From Rhyacophila brunnea (lineage: Eukaryota; Arthropoda; Insecta; Trichoptera; Rhyacophilidae): a stretch of 64,000 bases of DNA. The notes under the pieces were generated by a model. The model was given only the letters and a program-made list of their open reading frames with translations, did no database searches and was not told the origin of the DNA. Within the stretch, counting starts at the first letter, position 1. Every line of letters starts with the position of its first letter. Both the position numbers and the translations under genes were made by a program. Where the stretch lies: contig JAGYXB010000028.1 in assembly GCA_022495005.1 (NCBI GenBank), positions 62,001-126,000 on the forward strand. Reading direction: 5' to 3'. Positions 22,655-34,540 of this stretch are shown in pieces.

Positions 22655-24125
22655 TAGGGTTACATGTAAGTTGTACGTATGCAGGTGGCCGTAGGACACT
22701 TCTTTGTCAGCCGTTGTCCTTGAAACATGTGTTCGTATAGTACATGGTTGGAGAACCTTTTTACGTACGCGTGCCAAAATTTCCCAAATATTATTTTTCA
22801 ATTGTCTAATGTGTCGAGCATTTATAACAAAAGAATAGTTTTTTTAATCTATTATAAAAATGGTGTTCTAGATACCACTCACAGAACATAGCACACGTAT
22901 AACTTTTTTTTAAAAAAAGCCCTACATTTCGGTCCACCAATTTTGAAACTCTCTGCCAGAATTACTACTACTAGCTTCACCGAGTTTTTGTTTCTTATTT
23001 GGTACAGTCATTTTTGTCAGTGGGTAGTTGTATTGAAATTGTATGAAATTGTTTGGTAATGTATTAATTAGTTTAGTTCTTTATGAACAAATTGATACCA
23101 GAATTGCTCCGATCGGATGATGCGTTCTCTCGTTACTGTAGTCTCAAGCATTGTACATCGATCAAATTTAGAAGTTCGCGGCGCGGCATTCCCCTCTGCC
23201 TGATGAGGTTAATGCGATAATATTATATGTGATGCATTAATTCTAAGGACCGACCTATGTAATTATATATTTAGATTAAACGTAGGTAGTGCTTATTATT
23301 TAATAGTATTTACCTGCTATTTTTTATACATTGCGATCTGTCATGTATTATTATTATAGGTATTTTTTATCTCTTCAAAGCGTGCCATGCAAAATCATCT
23401 CGCGTGCCATAAGTTAACCACCTCTCGTATAGCATTTATTCAAAATTAATCACGAGTTGTTCGTTGAACGTTTCACCGTGGAGTATTATTGTACGTGTGT
23501 TACAAAATGCGGCGCTAGTTTCTAGATTCTACCTATAGATACAGATTTTATGAAATATTTTTATTGGTTTTAAAATAATTTAATGATGAAACTACAAATA
23601 TACACGATATGATTGTAATTCTAATTTAGTTTCCCACTTATTTTTTTCTGTCTTTTTAATGGTTTTATTAAGTATATTTAAGTGTTTTATTTTCACATGA
23701 ATATTATAGGTTAACTTTACTGATACCTATAACAATATTTACTTAAATATAATATATTTTATTGTGTTAAATGTCAATTCATAGTGGAACTGAATTGTAT
23801 TATTGATTAATTTAATAAAACGCAAAATGTTTAATAAATATGGAATAAGTACTAAAAAAATGCGTTTTTAAATTAATCAATAATTAAATATAATAGTTTA
23901 CCAATAAATACATACTTAACTGTATCCATTTCTTGAAAATACTTCATGTAGCTATCTAATTGGAACATTATTGTTTGCAACTATCGTAGCATTTTGTAAC
24001 ATACGTACAAAAACGGTGGAATCTTCAACGAACAACTACTCGTCACGAACACATGCTTCAAGGACAACGGCTTACGAAGAAGTGTCCTACGGTCAATTGT
24101 ATACGTACAAATTTCCGGACACGAC
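22655..24125. mobile_element. TIR element (family T1) with nested hAT insertion
   Basis: Outer arms near 22660-22735 (GTACGTATGCAGGTGGCCGT, AGGACACTTCTTTGTCAGCC) and 24040-24115 are inverted partners. Inner arms lie near 23455-23530 (TTTCACCGTGGAGTA) and 23950-24030. This is the same two-tier design as the 720-bp element at 6130-6850, enlarged by a 684-bp insertion and extra AT-rich DNA. Confidence 0.65.
22741..23424. mobile_element. Nested hAT-like element, 684 bp
   Basis: Flanked by a perfect 8-bp duplication TCGTATAG (22733-22740 and 23425-23432). The ends (CATGGTTGGAGAACCT / AGTTAACCACCTC) are weakly inverted, and GCGTGCCA repeats occur near both ends. No transposase is visible. The duplication shows it inserted into the T1 element. 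Confidence 0.75.
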
Positions 24126-24831
24126 CACCTAGACCAAGGATTCTGAACATTTTCGATCCGCGACCTGGATTAGTAATTTTGGCTTCGCGATTCTATTTAA
24201 ATTAAAATACCGACCGACGTTGGCTCCCAATACACGCGATAGTTCTTCAAAGAGTATTTGATTCATGGCAATAATGCGATCGATTTGTGAACTGGCTATA
24301 AAAAAAACCTACCTAGCATATAACACATCTATTAATATTATCCCCAATCTGTGAAGGTTATCTACTTTCTTTATTCTTATAAACAATCTAAGTGTGAGTG
24401 ATGAATTTATTTTTATGTCTATTGTTTGAATTCAAATAATTATTTCTTTTAATGTATGAACACTGTTTATATAGGTTCAACTGCTTACTGTTTATTCGCC
24501 CATGTGTACAAAGTTTTTTTTCTAATTAAATACATATTTCATTACTTTACTGGCATATAATTGTAAAAGTGTACTCAATTGTTTCGTACGCTGTATAATA
24601 GTATATTGGATGCATACAATTTTGAGTTACTAGTGTATTTTTAGTCTCGTAGTCAGTCCACACAACGTGGCATGACATGGAAAAATATTTTTTGACTGAG
24701 TCCCTTCAAGAAACGACGCCATATTGGTAAAATGGTGGCAAAACAGTTTTTGGGTAATATTTCATTAACTGTTATTTCTACAGAATTTTTATTTAAAGAT
24801 GAAATAAAGATCGTTAAATTATACATACTTG
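24126..24831. other. No gene recognised
   Basis: Begins with a hAT-end-like AAGGATTCTGAAC sequence without a partner. The rest is AT-rich and non-coding. Confidence 0.4.
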
Positions 24832-25432
24832 AGAGGGACATGCTCAGCGTACGTCAAAATGGAGCTTTTATGCTATTTTCAAAGCATGATCCTGGACATT
24901 CCTTAAACGTTGTAGATAATCAATTTACATCATTTTGAAGCCTTATTATCCTTTATATTTATTTTAAACATTTGATGACTGCATAAAGTATTTTTATTAC
25001 ATAAAATAGTATTCTTTTAAACCTCTCGCTCTAATGTTTTAGAATATAGTCATATTTCAGTAGGTCCATGTGAAGTGGTATTAAGATTTTTTATATTTAT
25101 TAATTTTTGAAAACAATTATAAAACCATTAGTAAAATTTATGTCGACATTATTATAGTGAAATATTTACAATAAAAAATTATATTGATAATCTCTGTGAT
25201 CCCAAATTTGAAAAGAATTAGACATTTTATTATTCAAAAAATGGGCAAGATTTACACATTTAAAGATAATTTTAAAGATACTGATTATAAGCTATGTCTT
25301 TAACCATTCAAATGTGATAAACATTCTACGAATAATGTTTGCTTTATAAAAATTATTGACCTAAGAATAAGGTAGCATTTTTTTGAAATACACCATTTCT
25401 ATTGGCATTTCCCAGTGGCTAAGCTACAGCAT
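24832..25432 (+). repeat. Dispersed repeat family R1, copy B
   Basis: Near-identical to 815-1376, ending at the same GGCATTTCCCAGTGGCTAAG. It carries an extra AAACGTTGTAGATAATC... stretch that copy C (33953-34235) shares but copy A lacks. Confidence 0.7.
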
Positions 25433-25559
25433 AGGGCCGTAGCTATAAATTGAGAAACGATAAATGAAGTAGGGAGTAAGATCATGGTTACGCGCGTGTT
25501 TGAACATGTACCTACCGTTTAAAAAAAATCGGTTAGGCAATAATCTGTTGGGTCCAATT

Positions 25560-26110
25560 GAGACAATTTTGTTGTATTTGGAAAATTTCGGCGTCATATT
25601 GTCAACGTGAAGATCTCTTCACTTAAATTGTTCGGCAGGTTTTTTTTGTATTAGTTTTTATGACTTATGACAATTTTTAATGTTGCCTGTACAAGCTCCT
25701 ACTATGGTTACTCTCAACTTAAAGTTGTAAATTCAGTCAAAACACATTCCCGACCATGTCCGATCCTAATAGGATCATATGGGCCTCCACAGAGTAGAAG
25801 TTTGTATTAACAGATTTTGTATTTACGAGAAATGGATGTCAGCCACTTGCTCAATCTATTAGGTCCATACCCTGACTCACACACAAATTGAAAAACAATA
25901 TGTGTACTTGCCAGACCCAGGATTGACTGGGACCTACGGCGTTATAGTCCAACGCTTAAGCCGCGCGGCCAACGTGGGTGTTCAAAATACATGGCGACCT
26001 CATTTTTGAGTAACTGGTCCTGATACATTCCCAGTCATAAAAAAATATGCTTTACACCAAACGTAGGGTCTTATTAAGACCGGGTGTGCTGCGGGTGCTT
26101 TGGTGGGGCC
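25560..26110 (+). repeat. Dispersed repeat R4, copy with SINE-A insertion
   Basis: Matches 28840-29130 on both sides of the SINE: GCCAACGTGAAGATCT-type and TTTAGTCAAAAC-type sequence before it, then ATGGCGAC, ACATTCCCAGTCATAAAAA and GACCGGGTGT after it. Confidence 0.75.
25748..25981 (-). mobile_element. SINE-A copy with target-site duplication
   Basis: A near full-length copy on -, from the head (CACGTTGGCCGCGCGGCTTA) to the tail (CCTATTAGGATCGGACATGG). The flanks TCAAAACACAT and TCAAAATACAT are an 11-bp duplication with one mismatch. The empty site is visible in the paralogue near 28985. Confidence 0.85.
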
Positions 26111-26965
26111 ATTAACTCCAACGTACGTAAAAATTATTGGATAATTTTGGTTAGCGTACTTACCTCACGGTTTTACCACAATTTATAAAAAAATATTCTA
26201 AGGCTTCCGTTCCGCCAAACAAAAAAGGTTGGAAATCCATAGTATGTATTAGTCCAAGGCCTTTTTAGGCCCAAATCTGGTCTTGAATGTGAATGTGAGC
26301 TGTCATTGTACCACTTTGTTTTCAAGATATAGCATAGGTACCTACTAGAACAGACATGGTTTGGGAGGGGTCCATTATCTATAATATTTTTTATTGATGT
26401 TTAAGGCGGGGTGAACAAAATCTAGTAGGTGCCACTGACTTTCACATTTACCTCACCTACCGCACATTTTTAGGTACATTCTTCATACCCATACACTCCA
26501 CACTTTGAGTCTAGCGATAAACTCCTGACCTACAGGGTGTTCACCTCCGTGTTATTACGAGCTGTCGCATCCACAAGTAGCTATCGAATGCGCATGGCTT
26601 CACAGTCATCAAAATTAGGATCATTAGTGTCCATTTGTGTCACCCACGCTGTATTGCCTTTTAGACATGCCGCATCGGAATATTAAAGCAACAATTGGAT
26701 GCCCCAGATAGTTGCACCAATTTATGAGTGCTGCGGCTCTCTAAGTGGCCACGGGCCTTGCGAGTCGTAGAATGCCGAGAGAAGTGGAACCAACCCATTG
26801 AGAAGGATGTTCTTGGTCATGATTCTCAGTCATGAGGTTCAGACGAAGAAAAAGAATAACTAATATGCTATTTTTTACTAAATAATTTGTATTTTGTCTA
26901 TTTCTGGGGGGGATCCGGACCTGAAAATATCCTCCTTATGTACGCATCTGCCTAATAGACATCAT
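26111..26965. other. No gene recognised; possible eroded LINE tail
   Basis: At 26660-26860 a very damaged frame gives 'VVECREKWNQPIEKDV', which resembles LINE C-terminal tails (..DR..W...). This is too weak for a firm call. No other feature is seen. Confidence 0.3.
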
Positions 26966-27296
26966 AATGTTTTTTTCTCATGTCAGGCTCTCCAGGACCA
27001 ATAGCGAGGACTGTGCGGCTGGTCAATGCACTCCCTAGAGATGTAGATATTTTTGGCGATCCATTATATATTCTGTTTTTTTAATTCTATTTTATTGTTT
27101 AATTTGTATTTTTTTTGATTTTTTTTTTATAAAACTATTTTTTGCTTTGTTTTTTTTCTAACTGATTACTTGTAATTTTTATTCTAAATGTCATGTTGTG
27201 AACGTCGTGAATTAATAATTTGTTATGTACCTACACACTCTACTACCAGCTACTACTCAATGTGTCTTTTTTAAATAAATAAAAAAAAATTAAATA
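26966..27296 (+). mobile_element. Non-LTR retrotransposon 3' end
   Basis: Encodes ARTVRLVNALPRDVDIFGD, then a T-rich 3' UTR with ATGTCATGTTGTGAACGTCG and an AAATAAATAAAAAA tail. Sister to 19115-19378 and to the bare tail at 9870-9985. Confidence 0.75.
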
Positions 27297-27518
27297 ATAA
27301 ATGTGAAGGGTCCAGTGCAAGACTGTTGAATGTCACAAAATATTTTTTTATGTATGTCATTCGATAACCTATGTCCTAGTTCATAGAGCAACTTTTTGCA
27401 TTTTTTTTACTAGCCGATATCGCTGTCTTGGGAAAAAAATCCCTTTTCAAAAAGCGACACACGACTAGATTGCTGAGAATCACGTGTTTACATAGCAATA
27501 CCACTGAATGCCCCACCC

Positions 27519-27860
27519 CAGTGGCGAAAGGTGGAGGTAGGCTGTTAAGATCCGCCATAAATAGTGCATACTAAACATTGTCAGTCTTACGTATTTGTCT
27601 TTATTGACCGAAGACTACAATTGACAAATGGTGTTGGTTAGTTTTAAAATTCAATTAAACCCTGCGATATGTAACCATAATAATAATAGTAAAAAAATAC
27701 TCGTCTTCTATAAAATATCTAAAATTATGCCATTAAATCATACACCATTTTGGATATTTTATAGATAGAATAATATTTGTTATCAGCTGTTATAGTATGG
27801 TTTAGGAAGGTCTTAATGAGTTAAAAAAAACAATAACATGTACGTTAAAATACTTGCGGC
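27519..27860. mobile_element. MITE family M1, right-truncated copy
   Basis: Starts CAGTGGCGAAAGGTGGAGGT with a clean left end and follows the M1 sequence (GGTGTTGGTTAGTTTTAAAA, TAAACCCTGC) before dissolving. The right terminus is absent. Confidence 0.7.
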
Positions 27861-28559
27861 ATAGATAATATTTTGAACAGAACCCAACCTGTAGACCATA
27901 GATAATAGACACAATTCTTATTAAAAATACATAGTGCCAACCGCTAAAAACAAAAAAAACGTGATTTTATGGTGATGACATTCGAAAAGTGTAGGCATGT
28001 AGAATATGATACAAATGTTCAAAACGTCATGCAGGTGTCGATGCAGTGCAGTTCAACGTGAGATGACCTCAATGTTGTTTTAGTAATTTCGGCCGATTTT
28101 GCCAACTGACAATGTTCGTTTAAAGGTTCACAGTGTGCTACGGGATGGGAGCATTAGTCTGATAACATTTTAAACACCAAGAGCAACGACATTACACACC
28201 GTTTTTCCCGTAGCGGCAATTTACTGTGACGTCACGTTATAGTCCGCGGCATGCACCACTTTGCGCTTAAATGTCATATGGAGTGCCTAAACTGAACCTG
28301 TGCTCCCATAATCAGTATTAATTCCGTTGAACGTAGTATTTTTCTCTCATTTCATCATGGTCATGAAGGTCAGTATCCACGAAGGGTTATAGCATCAGTA
28401 CGAAGAAGAAACGTATATTAATGGTGTACGTGAAAGGGAAAAATGAAGATAGTTTATTATATGGTTATTGAATTAGTATACTTTTCCGTTGCACGCAATA
28501 TATTTCAAGGCTCAATAAGTATCAATATAACAATAAAATAAAATTTACAACTTCTATCA
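27861..28559. other. No gene recognised
   Basis: No repeat partner in the window. Not clearly coding in any frame. Confidence 0.4.
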
Positions 28560-28840
28560 AATCCTTCTCAAAACATTATTATTGTTCTCCATATTCCATG
28601 GTATCGAATCGTATACCACGAAAGCAATAGAACACAATGCGATTGATGCTTTTCAAATTTGGGATTGGAGCCGAATGCTTCGAACTCTTTGGATCAGTAC
28701 CATATTTACCAAATGGATGGCGGAGAAATACAGGATGCAAAATACATCCTCTAGGAATCTCCTAAAATGTGTATGGAAAGTTGTGAGCTGCTCAAGTCGG
28801 ACCGTCCTCCCTAGTCGCCACAAAGGCCAATTTTCTTGCA
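28560..28840 (+). pseudogene. Degenerate reverse-transcriptase fragment
   Basis: The frame contains AIEHNAIDAFQIWDWSRMLR followed by TLW. This resembles the '...LDAFEMWCYRRMLRI.W' segment near the C-terminus of LINE reverse transcriptases (residue pattern: DAF..W..RRML). The downstream half no longer aligns with anything. It abuts the R4 repeat copy. Confidence 0.6.
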
Positions 28841-29130
28841 TTTAGAAAATTTGAGGCGCCATATCGCCAACGTGAAGATCTGTTTGGCAGTTTCGTATTA
28901 GCTTTTGTTATTTACTAAAAAATATATTTTTTCCTCTCCGTGCTCCATTGGTTTACTCTTAACGCAAAGTCATGTAAATTTAGTCAAAACGTATTTCAGT
29001 GTATGGCGACATCAGTCTTGGGTAACTACTTCTGAGACATTCCCAGTCATAAAAATGAATGATTCTTCATACCCATACACAGGGTCCCGTAATACGCCCG
29101 ATTGAGACCGGGTGTTATTCGGTGGAGTCA
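28841..29130 (+). repeat. Dispersed repeat R4, uninterrupted copy
   Basis: Counterpart of 25560-26110 without the SINE. It shows the pre-insertion sequence AAAACGTATTTCAGTGTATG at the point of SINE integration. Confidence 0.75.
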
Positions 29131-29684
29131 TTAACTTGGATAAATGGGCTACAGCCTAGGACCTCAAATTAGTAAAAAATAAATCGAAATAATGCTGTTA
29201 ATATAAGTATTATCTCGTGACACTGAAAAACACATTACATTTGTGGGCGAATCAAATAATATTGTATGTACTTTGGTACTTAAATATATTGAGGCAGTCT
29301 CGTGTTCCATTTTAGCTGTTCTTTTACAACTTGAACATGCGTCATAAAAACTGTTAAGTATTTAGCAAATTAATATAATAAACTAGTTTTAGTAAGAAAA
29401 TGTACTTATAATATGAAAAAAAACATTATTTAATTACTTTTTAACAAGTAAGATTTTTTGGGAGGTTCAATAAGTATCCAGGGCATCTTTAAGTATAAAT
29501 CTGGCCATGCCTTGCCTGGGCACGGGATGTAACAAGTCATTTTATGGGTCTCGAAATAAAGGAACAGCCGCTGAAAATAATTAATATGTCTAAGAAGTAT
29601 TCTGAAAATTGTCGGACATATTGCTTATCGAATACTGGTGATGGTAGGTGAACCATGGAAAGACTGACGATGTGCTAGTCTAGA
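29131..29684. other. No gene recognised
   Basis: AT-rich sequence with no supported feature. Confidence 0.4.
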
Positions 29685-29692
29685 CTCTAGAG

Positions 29693-30406
29693 CATGGGTG
29701 GCCAACCCGCGGGCCACTGGATGTTAACTTGTGGCCCGTGGAGCAGTGAGAAAATAAAAATAATATAAAATGCTGCCGCTAGTTGTGTTAATTTCGCAAA
29801 TTGAGATTCGATATTGGCTCAAGATTTTAAAAAGCACCGTGTGCTTTTTGCTGCATTTGCAACGCCATTCTCCGTAGACGTGAATTTATTACCGAGAAAT
29901 TTACAAATGGAATATTGTGAAATATGTTGCGATGAACAGTTAAAGGAGAAATTCCATCAGGTTGGTTTGGAAGAGTTTTACAAAACATATTTGGACAAGC
30001 AGAAATATCCTGCATTTTACAAACATGCTCTAATGATGACTTCGCTATTTGGAAACACTTACACGTGTGAACAGTTTTTTAGTCGGATGAAGCATATCAA
30101 ATCCCGAGTAAGATCACGATTCACTGATGTGCATTTAGAAAACTGTTTGCGTGTAGGAACAACCTCACTCGATATCGATATTAATGCACTTAGTTCTGCC
30201 ACACAAAATCAAACTTCTCACTAAAATTTGTTATTTTGTTTATTTAAAAAAGTCTAATCTAATAAATTTGTTTGATTCTCATTTTTGTTTAATTTTATTA
30301 ATACTTTTTTTTTTGTTTTGTATAATAAAAAAAACAGTTGTGCGGCCCAGTAGGAAATCTCATTTTTAGAATCTGGTCCGGCTGCTGAAAAGGTTAGCTA
30401 CCGATG
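29693..30406 (+). mobile_element. Internally deleted hAT transposon, 714 bp
   Basis: The left end CATGGGTGGCCAACC is mirrored by the right end GGTTAGCTACCGATG. The flanks CTCTAGAG (29685-29692) and CTCTAGCT (30407-30414) resemble an 8-bp duplication with two mismatches. It retains only the last part of the transposase gene. Confidence 0.8.
29814..30224 (+). pseudogene. hAT transposase C-terminal dimerisation domain (fragment)
   Basis: A 136-residue open frame. Its second half (KYPAFYKHALMMTSLFGNTY, TCEQFFSRMKHIKSR, RSRFTDVHLENCLRVGTTS) is the hAT-family C-terminal dimerisation region, of the type also found in ZBED5/GTF2IRD2-like domesticated proteins. The marker is the 'F...Y.CE..FS.MK..KS..R..L.D.HL...LR' pattern. 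The frame starts at a TTG codon just after an in-frame TGA, and the BED finger and catalytic residues are missing. It is therefore a transposon remnant. It is bounded by the TIRs of the 714-bp element. Confidence 0.85.
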
Positions 30407-30675
30407 CTCTAGCTAGAGCGACCAAGGAAAGAGCTTACTTTTTTACTTAGACCACCTTCACACCGCATCGAGAGACCCAGAATTATGAATATATCGCCAA
30501 TGAACACTACCGAATTTAAACTACAGAGAGACATACCAGAGGCTGCTCGTGACACATCGTCCCTGGGACACCATACCAATCAGTAACGTCCGTATACAAA
30601 ATGCCGCCCCATTTGTTATACAGTAATTTTATCATCCACTCATGACTCTAATATCTAAGATATGTGTTGTATACA

Positions 30676-30902
30676 CCCACGGTGGCCGCGCGGCTTAAGC
30701 GTTGTAATATAAAGCCGAAGGTCCCAGGTTCGAATCCTAGGTCTGGCAAATACACATATTGTTTTTCAACTTGTGTGTGTCAGGGTATGGACCTAATAGG
30801 TTGAGCAAGTGGCTGACATCCATTTCTTGTAAAAAACAAAATCTGTCAATACAAACCTCCACTCTGTGGAGGCCCATGTGATCTTATCAGGATCGGACAT
30901 GG
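30676..30902 (+). mobile_element. SINE-A copy, near full length
   Basis: Head CCCACGGTGGCCGCGCGGCT, box B GGTTCGAATCC, body with ACACATATTGTTTTTCAACT and CTAATAGGTTGAGCAAGTGG, tail CTCTGTGGAGGCCC and GGATCGGACATGG. The best + strand copy of the family. Confidence 0.85.
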
Positions 30903-31324
30903 TCGATGTTGTATGGATACATTTCTAACAAAAATTTATTTATGAATATTTTTTTTAAAGTGGGGATTTTTTTTGACGTTGGTAATCCAGTGGCTTCTTA
31001 CATTTCAGTTTTACAATACATTAATTTTCTCTGTCTTGAGGAATTAAGGGTGATTTGTGTCGCTTTTCTTCTTCACAAAACTTGGCTACATTTGTAATGA
31101 TATTTTTAATCTGAGATTTAGCAAAGGTTTAGTCATTATTAAATCGATAATCGATATAACGACAGAGCGATTCTTCGATACAGACTAAAATCGTGGATTA
31201 TTCGCAAATCTTTACTGTCGTTTCTGGTCACTAAGGACGTTGAAAGGCAACGGAAGTAAACTAGACATCGCGAAACCGACAAAAAATTACAGCCCTATCC
31301 TTTTAAATGCAGATATACGATGAA
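30903..31324. other. No gene recognised
   Basis: No supported feature. Confidence 0.4.
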
Positions 31325-31649
31325 TGATGGTGGGGAGTAGAGAATTAGGTACAACACGGAACTATACCGCTTATACCAAGATTCAAAACTCTCCACCTTC
31401 ATAAAACTCCAGAGGCTAAGCTCGGCAGGCCATGTCCAGCGCATGCCTGAGTCACGGATACCGAAGAAAATCCTCGAAGGAAACCCAGGGGGGAAAAGGT
31501 CAGTGGGAAAGCCACGCACACAATTGGGTGACAACATTACAAAAGATGCCAACCAGCTGCTAAAAATCAGGAACTGGAAAAGACGTGCGGAGGACCGTTC
31601 CGCCTGGAGGAAGGCGGTAGAGGAGGCCAGGGCTCGACTTGAGCTGTAG
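31325..31649 (+). mobile_element. LINE endonuclease-RT C-terminal fragment
   Basis: The open frame encodes IRYNTELYRLYQDSKLSTFI, KLQRLSSAGHVQRMPESRIP, KKILEGNPGGKRSVGKPRTQ, and ends with ...NWKRRAEDRSAWRKAVEEAR ARLEL and a stop. 'L.W.GHV.RM....PKK.L.G.P.G.R..G.P..RW.D' and 'W...A.DR..WR..VEEA' are diagnostic of LINE polyprotein tails. It is a different family from the 14.2-kb copy. 5'-truncated. Confidence 0.85.
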
Positions 31650-33020
31650 CGCATTCGAAGAAGAAGTTAATTAATACATTTTGTTTCCAACTAGTGAGCT
31701 TAATTTTTTAATGGAAATATATTTTCGTTATTACTAAGTATAGACAGCTATTTCTATAAATGCCAAATGATTCTACACGATTTTCAACCCTTCGAGTGAC
31801 TGTCGCCCCCAAGCGCTGCTCAATCTGACAACCCCACGGTACGTCATTGATAACGATTGTTGACGATTACGTTCAGAGAGTGAATGAGAGATACTCGACG
31901 AAATATCATCATTAAAATGTCAGAATTATTGATTTAAAAGATAGTTAGTTCATAACCATAATGTATAAACTAAAGAAAGCATAGCACACTTTTTTGAAAC
32001 AATGCACTCGAATGTTTGAGTAAGCCTTCTTCAAATGTTTGACTTAAAACAGCCATTGATTAAATACCAATAAATCAATCCAAATAATATCAGAATGATT
32101 GCCACCACATGTGGCTTGTTTGCTGAAACGACCGAGTTTGTTTATCGAAACGCACATCGTGATTATAAATTGAGCGTCCATTTTGAAAAGTCGCATCAGT
32201 CATACAAGGCCCTCCGCCATGAGGGCAATCTTTCTCCTGATCTTAGTCTGCTCACTGCAGGTAAATTAAATCAATTTAATAAAAATAAATTCACACCCTT
32301 AATTCGTGAAACGATAGAAAATAATCTAAATCCTAGAAAAATATTAAAATAATACCCATAACTGCACAATTCTACGGAGTAATAGAAGGGTTTTTGGTTA
32401 TTTAATCGTATTATATTCAATAAAACCAAAATTAAATAAACAGTTTTCTAGTGTTTACAATAAGGATAAATTATGCAGCATCAAAAGTGGAAACAGTGAA
32501 CGGGGTGAAAACAAAAAGATGTGAAAAAGTGGTGGACGAAATCTATTCTAGCAGTCATTTTGTGTACTATTAAGGCTATGCCTCAGTTGAGGCATGGTCT
32601 AAAAAGATCGTGGCTAGGCGATGCGCGGATTGTGCAAATGACGCGTGCTGAACGAAATATAATTTTTCATATAAATCCAACATGCGTCCATTTAATATTC
32701 TATTAGTAACAATAATAATATATTCATTGACATGTTTTCTTTTTCAAGTAAATGGGTAACGTTTTTTAGTCATCTTTACACGATTTAATAATTAATACCC
32801 CCGTCGCCATCACGAAACAAATTGACGTGTTCACAGCTCGACTTTCGCTCTCCGATTGCCAAAGAGTCCAAAATTTCGTCGCACCTATAGTTGAAAATTA
32901 TTTGCCGTTTCACCGTACAACTACCGGCTTAAAGCGTACAAAGTAAACCCTCATTATTTTAAAGTATAAAATGTTGTGCACACACTGGTGGTAAATTTAG
33001 TTTTAACCATAACTAAGACT
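31650..33020. other. Intergenic DNA; one unassigned short ORF
   Basis: An ORF at 32095-32352 (85 codons, + strand, with NPRKILK at its end) has ordinary amino-acid composition, but I do not recognise it and see no splice or promoter context. It may be chance or an eroded element. Nothing else is supported. Confidence 0.3.
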
Positions 33021-33374
33021 CCTGCAGGTCTATTCTAACATATCACTTAACTCCAAAATCAATAAAAAGGTGATAAATATTATAAATGTCGTATTCATTC
33101 AGTTAATTATCTTGGGACCGTTAACCGCGAGCTGTCAAATGTCGTTGAGTAACACAGTTAACACGTCTTACTTGATTCCAAATGCATCTCATCAGAATCT
33201 CCAACTGGACTTTATTATGCAAATGGAGATTCTGATAGGATGCATTTGGAATCTGTGCTTCCAGTTATTGTTATGCCTTGCTTATGGAATTTCTCTGAGT
33301 GATTTACGTATTATTTTGGAGCAATGAAAATAACCGAAACGTGTTACTGAGTTAACTATTTAGAATAGCCCTGC
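33021..33374. mobile_element. MITE family M2 with central stem-loop
   Basis: The ends carry TCTATTCTAACATATCACTT and, inverted, TTAGAATAGCCCTG. The related copy is at 57650-58247. In the centre, 33174-33203 and 33224-33253 are exact inverted partners (GATTCCAAATGCATC / GATGCATTTGGAATC type, interrupted by a few mismatches), separated by 20 bp. Non-coding. Confidence 0.65.
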
Positions 33375-33952
33375 TGAAGTGTGACACCATGATGGGTAAT
33401 GCTAACAATAGAACGCAGTTAATAAACTATCATATTTAAAGGATAGCTTCAGCCTACTAGTGCATCTAGCGGCAAATTATAAAGCAAGCGATTAAAAACA
33501 GTAAACACTATAAAATGTTTTAAGCTAAAAGATATTAAGAAAAATAAATATTTATTAATTAAAAAAAAAAACTTATAACTGAAAAAAACATTGTAAACTG
33601 TAAGCGCTTGCTAAAGGATCAGCTATCATTTTATTATTTTATGCATATATTTATCAAAAAATAATGTTTATTAAGACCTTTTCAAAGTGACAAAGATTTT
33701 TTAATAAGTCACATATCTGTTGTATTATATTATTATATTTGATTAAAAAAACTAAAAATGTGAGCAACTTAAAATCATTATTGTTTACGTAAGAATTTAT
33801 GGTATAGTACTACGGATAAAAATATAAAAAAAATTATTCTATAAAAATCTACTCAATATTTTTTTAACTAATACATAATATTATAAAATCTCTTTGTGAA
33901 CTTTGAATGAACTTATTATACAATATTTTTTTCAAAAAAAAAATAGAACCTT
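33375..33952. other. No gene recognised
   Basis: Very AT-rich sequence without a supported feature. Confidence 0.4.
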
Positions 33953-34235
33953 TAACGGCCCACATGCTCAGCGTACGTCAAAATGGAGTTTTTATGCTAT
34001 TTTCAAAGCATGATACTGGACATTCCTTAAACGTTGTAGATAATCTATTTACATAATTTAGAAGCCTTATTATCCTTTATATTTATTTTAAACATTTCAT
34101 GACTGCATAAAGTATTTTTATTACATACAATAGTATTTTTTTAAACCTCTCGCTTTTATGTTTTAGAATATAATCATATTTCAGTACGTCCATGTGAAGT
34201 GGTGTTAAGATTTTTTATATTTATTTATTTTTAAA
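33953..34235 (+). repeat. Dispersed repeat family R1, copy C (5' half)
   Basis: Begins AACGGCCCACATGCTCAGCG and follows copy B closely until ATTTTTTATATTTATTTATT. It is then replaced by a hairpin element. Confidence 0.7.
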
Positions 34236-34239
34236 AGCA

Positions 34240-34522
34240 TTTATTAAGTATTAAGTTTTCTAAGCATCGCCTAAGAGATTTTTGACTAATTTATAGTTTT
34301 AATATTTTTATACCTATTTTATAAAAAATATAAATGTGTATAACTTGAAATCTTTTTTATTTCTGTATGGTCCCAATATTGAAGGTTGATTTGATATAAA
34401 TAAAAAGGATTTCAAGTTATAAACATTTATATTTTTTATAAAAATCAATGTTTTTTAAAATAGATATAAAAAATATTAAAACTATGTATTAGTCAAAAAT
34501 GCTAAGAAAACTTAATAAATTA
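34240..34522. repeat. Fold-back (hairpin) element, about 280 bp
   Basis: The left half (TTAAGTTTTCTAAGCATCGC ... GACTAATTTATAGTTTTAAT ... TAAATGTGTATAACTTGAAAT) is mirrored by the right half (ATTTCAAGTTATAAACATTT ... ATTAAAACTATGTATTAGTC ... GCTAAGAAAACTTAATAA). The central loop is about 50 bp. Single-sided relatives are near 285-345 and 37110-37310. Confidence 0.75.
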
Positions 34523-34540
34523 AATTAAAAAAAAAATATA

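Noticed and set aside
32095..32352. 85-codon ORF as a host gene
   Set aside because: No recognisable domain, no splice or poly(A) context, and in AT-rich repeat-laden DNA. Cannot be supported.
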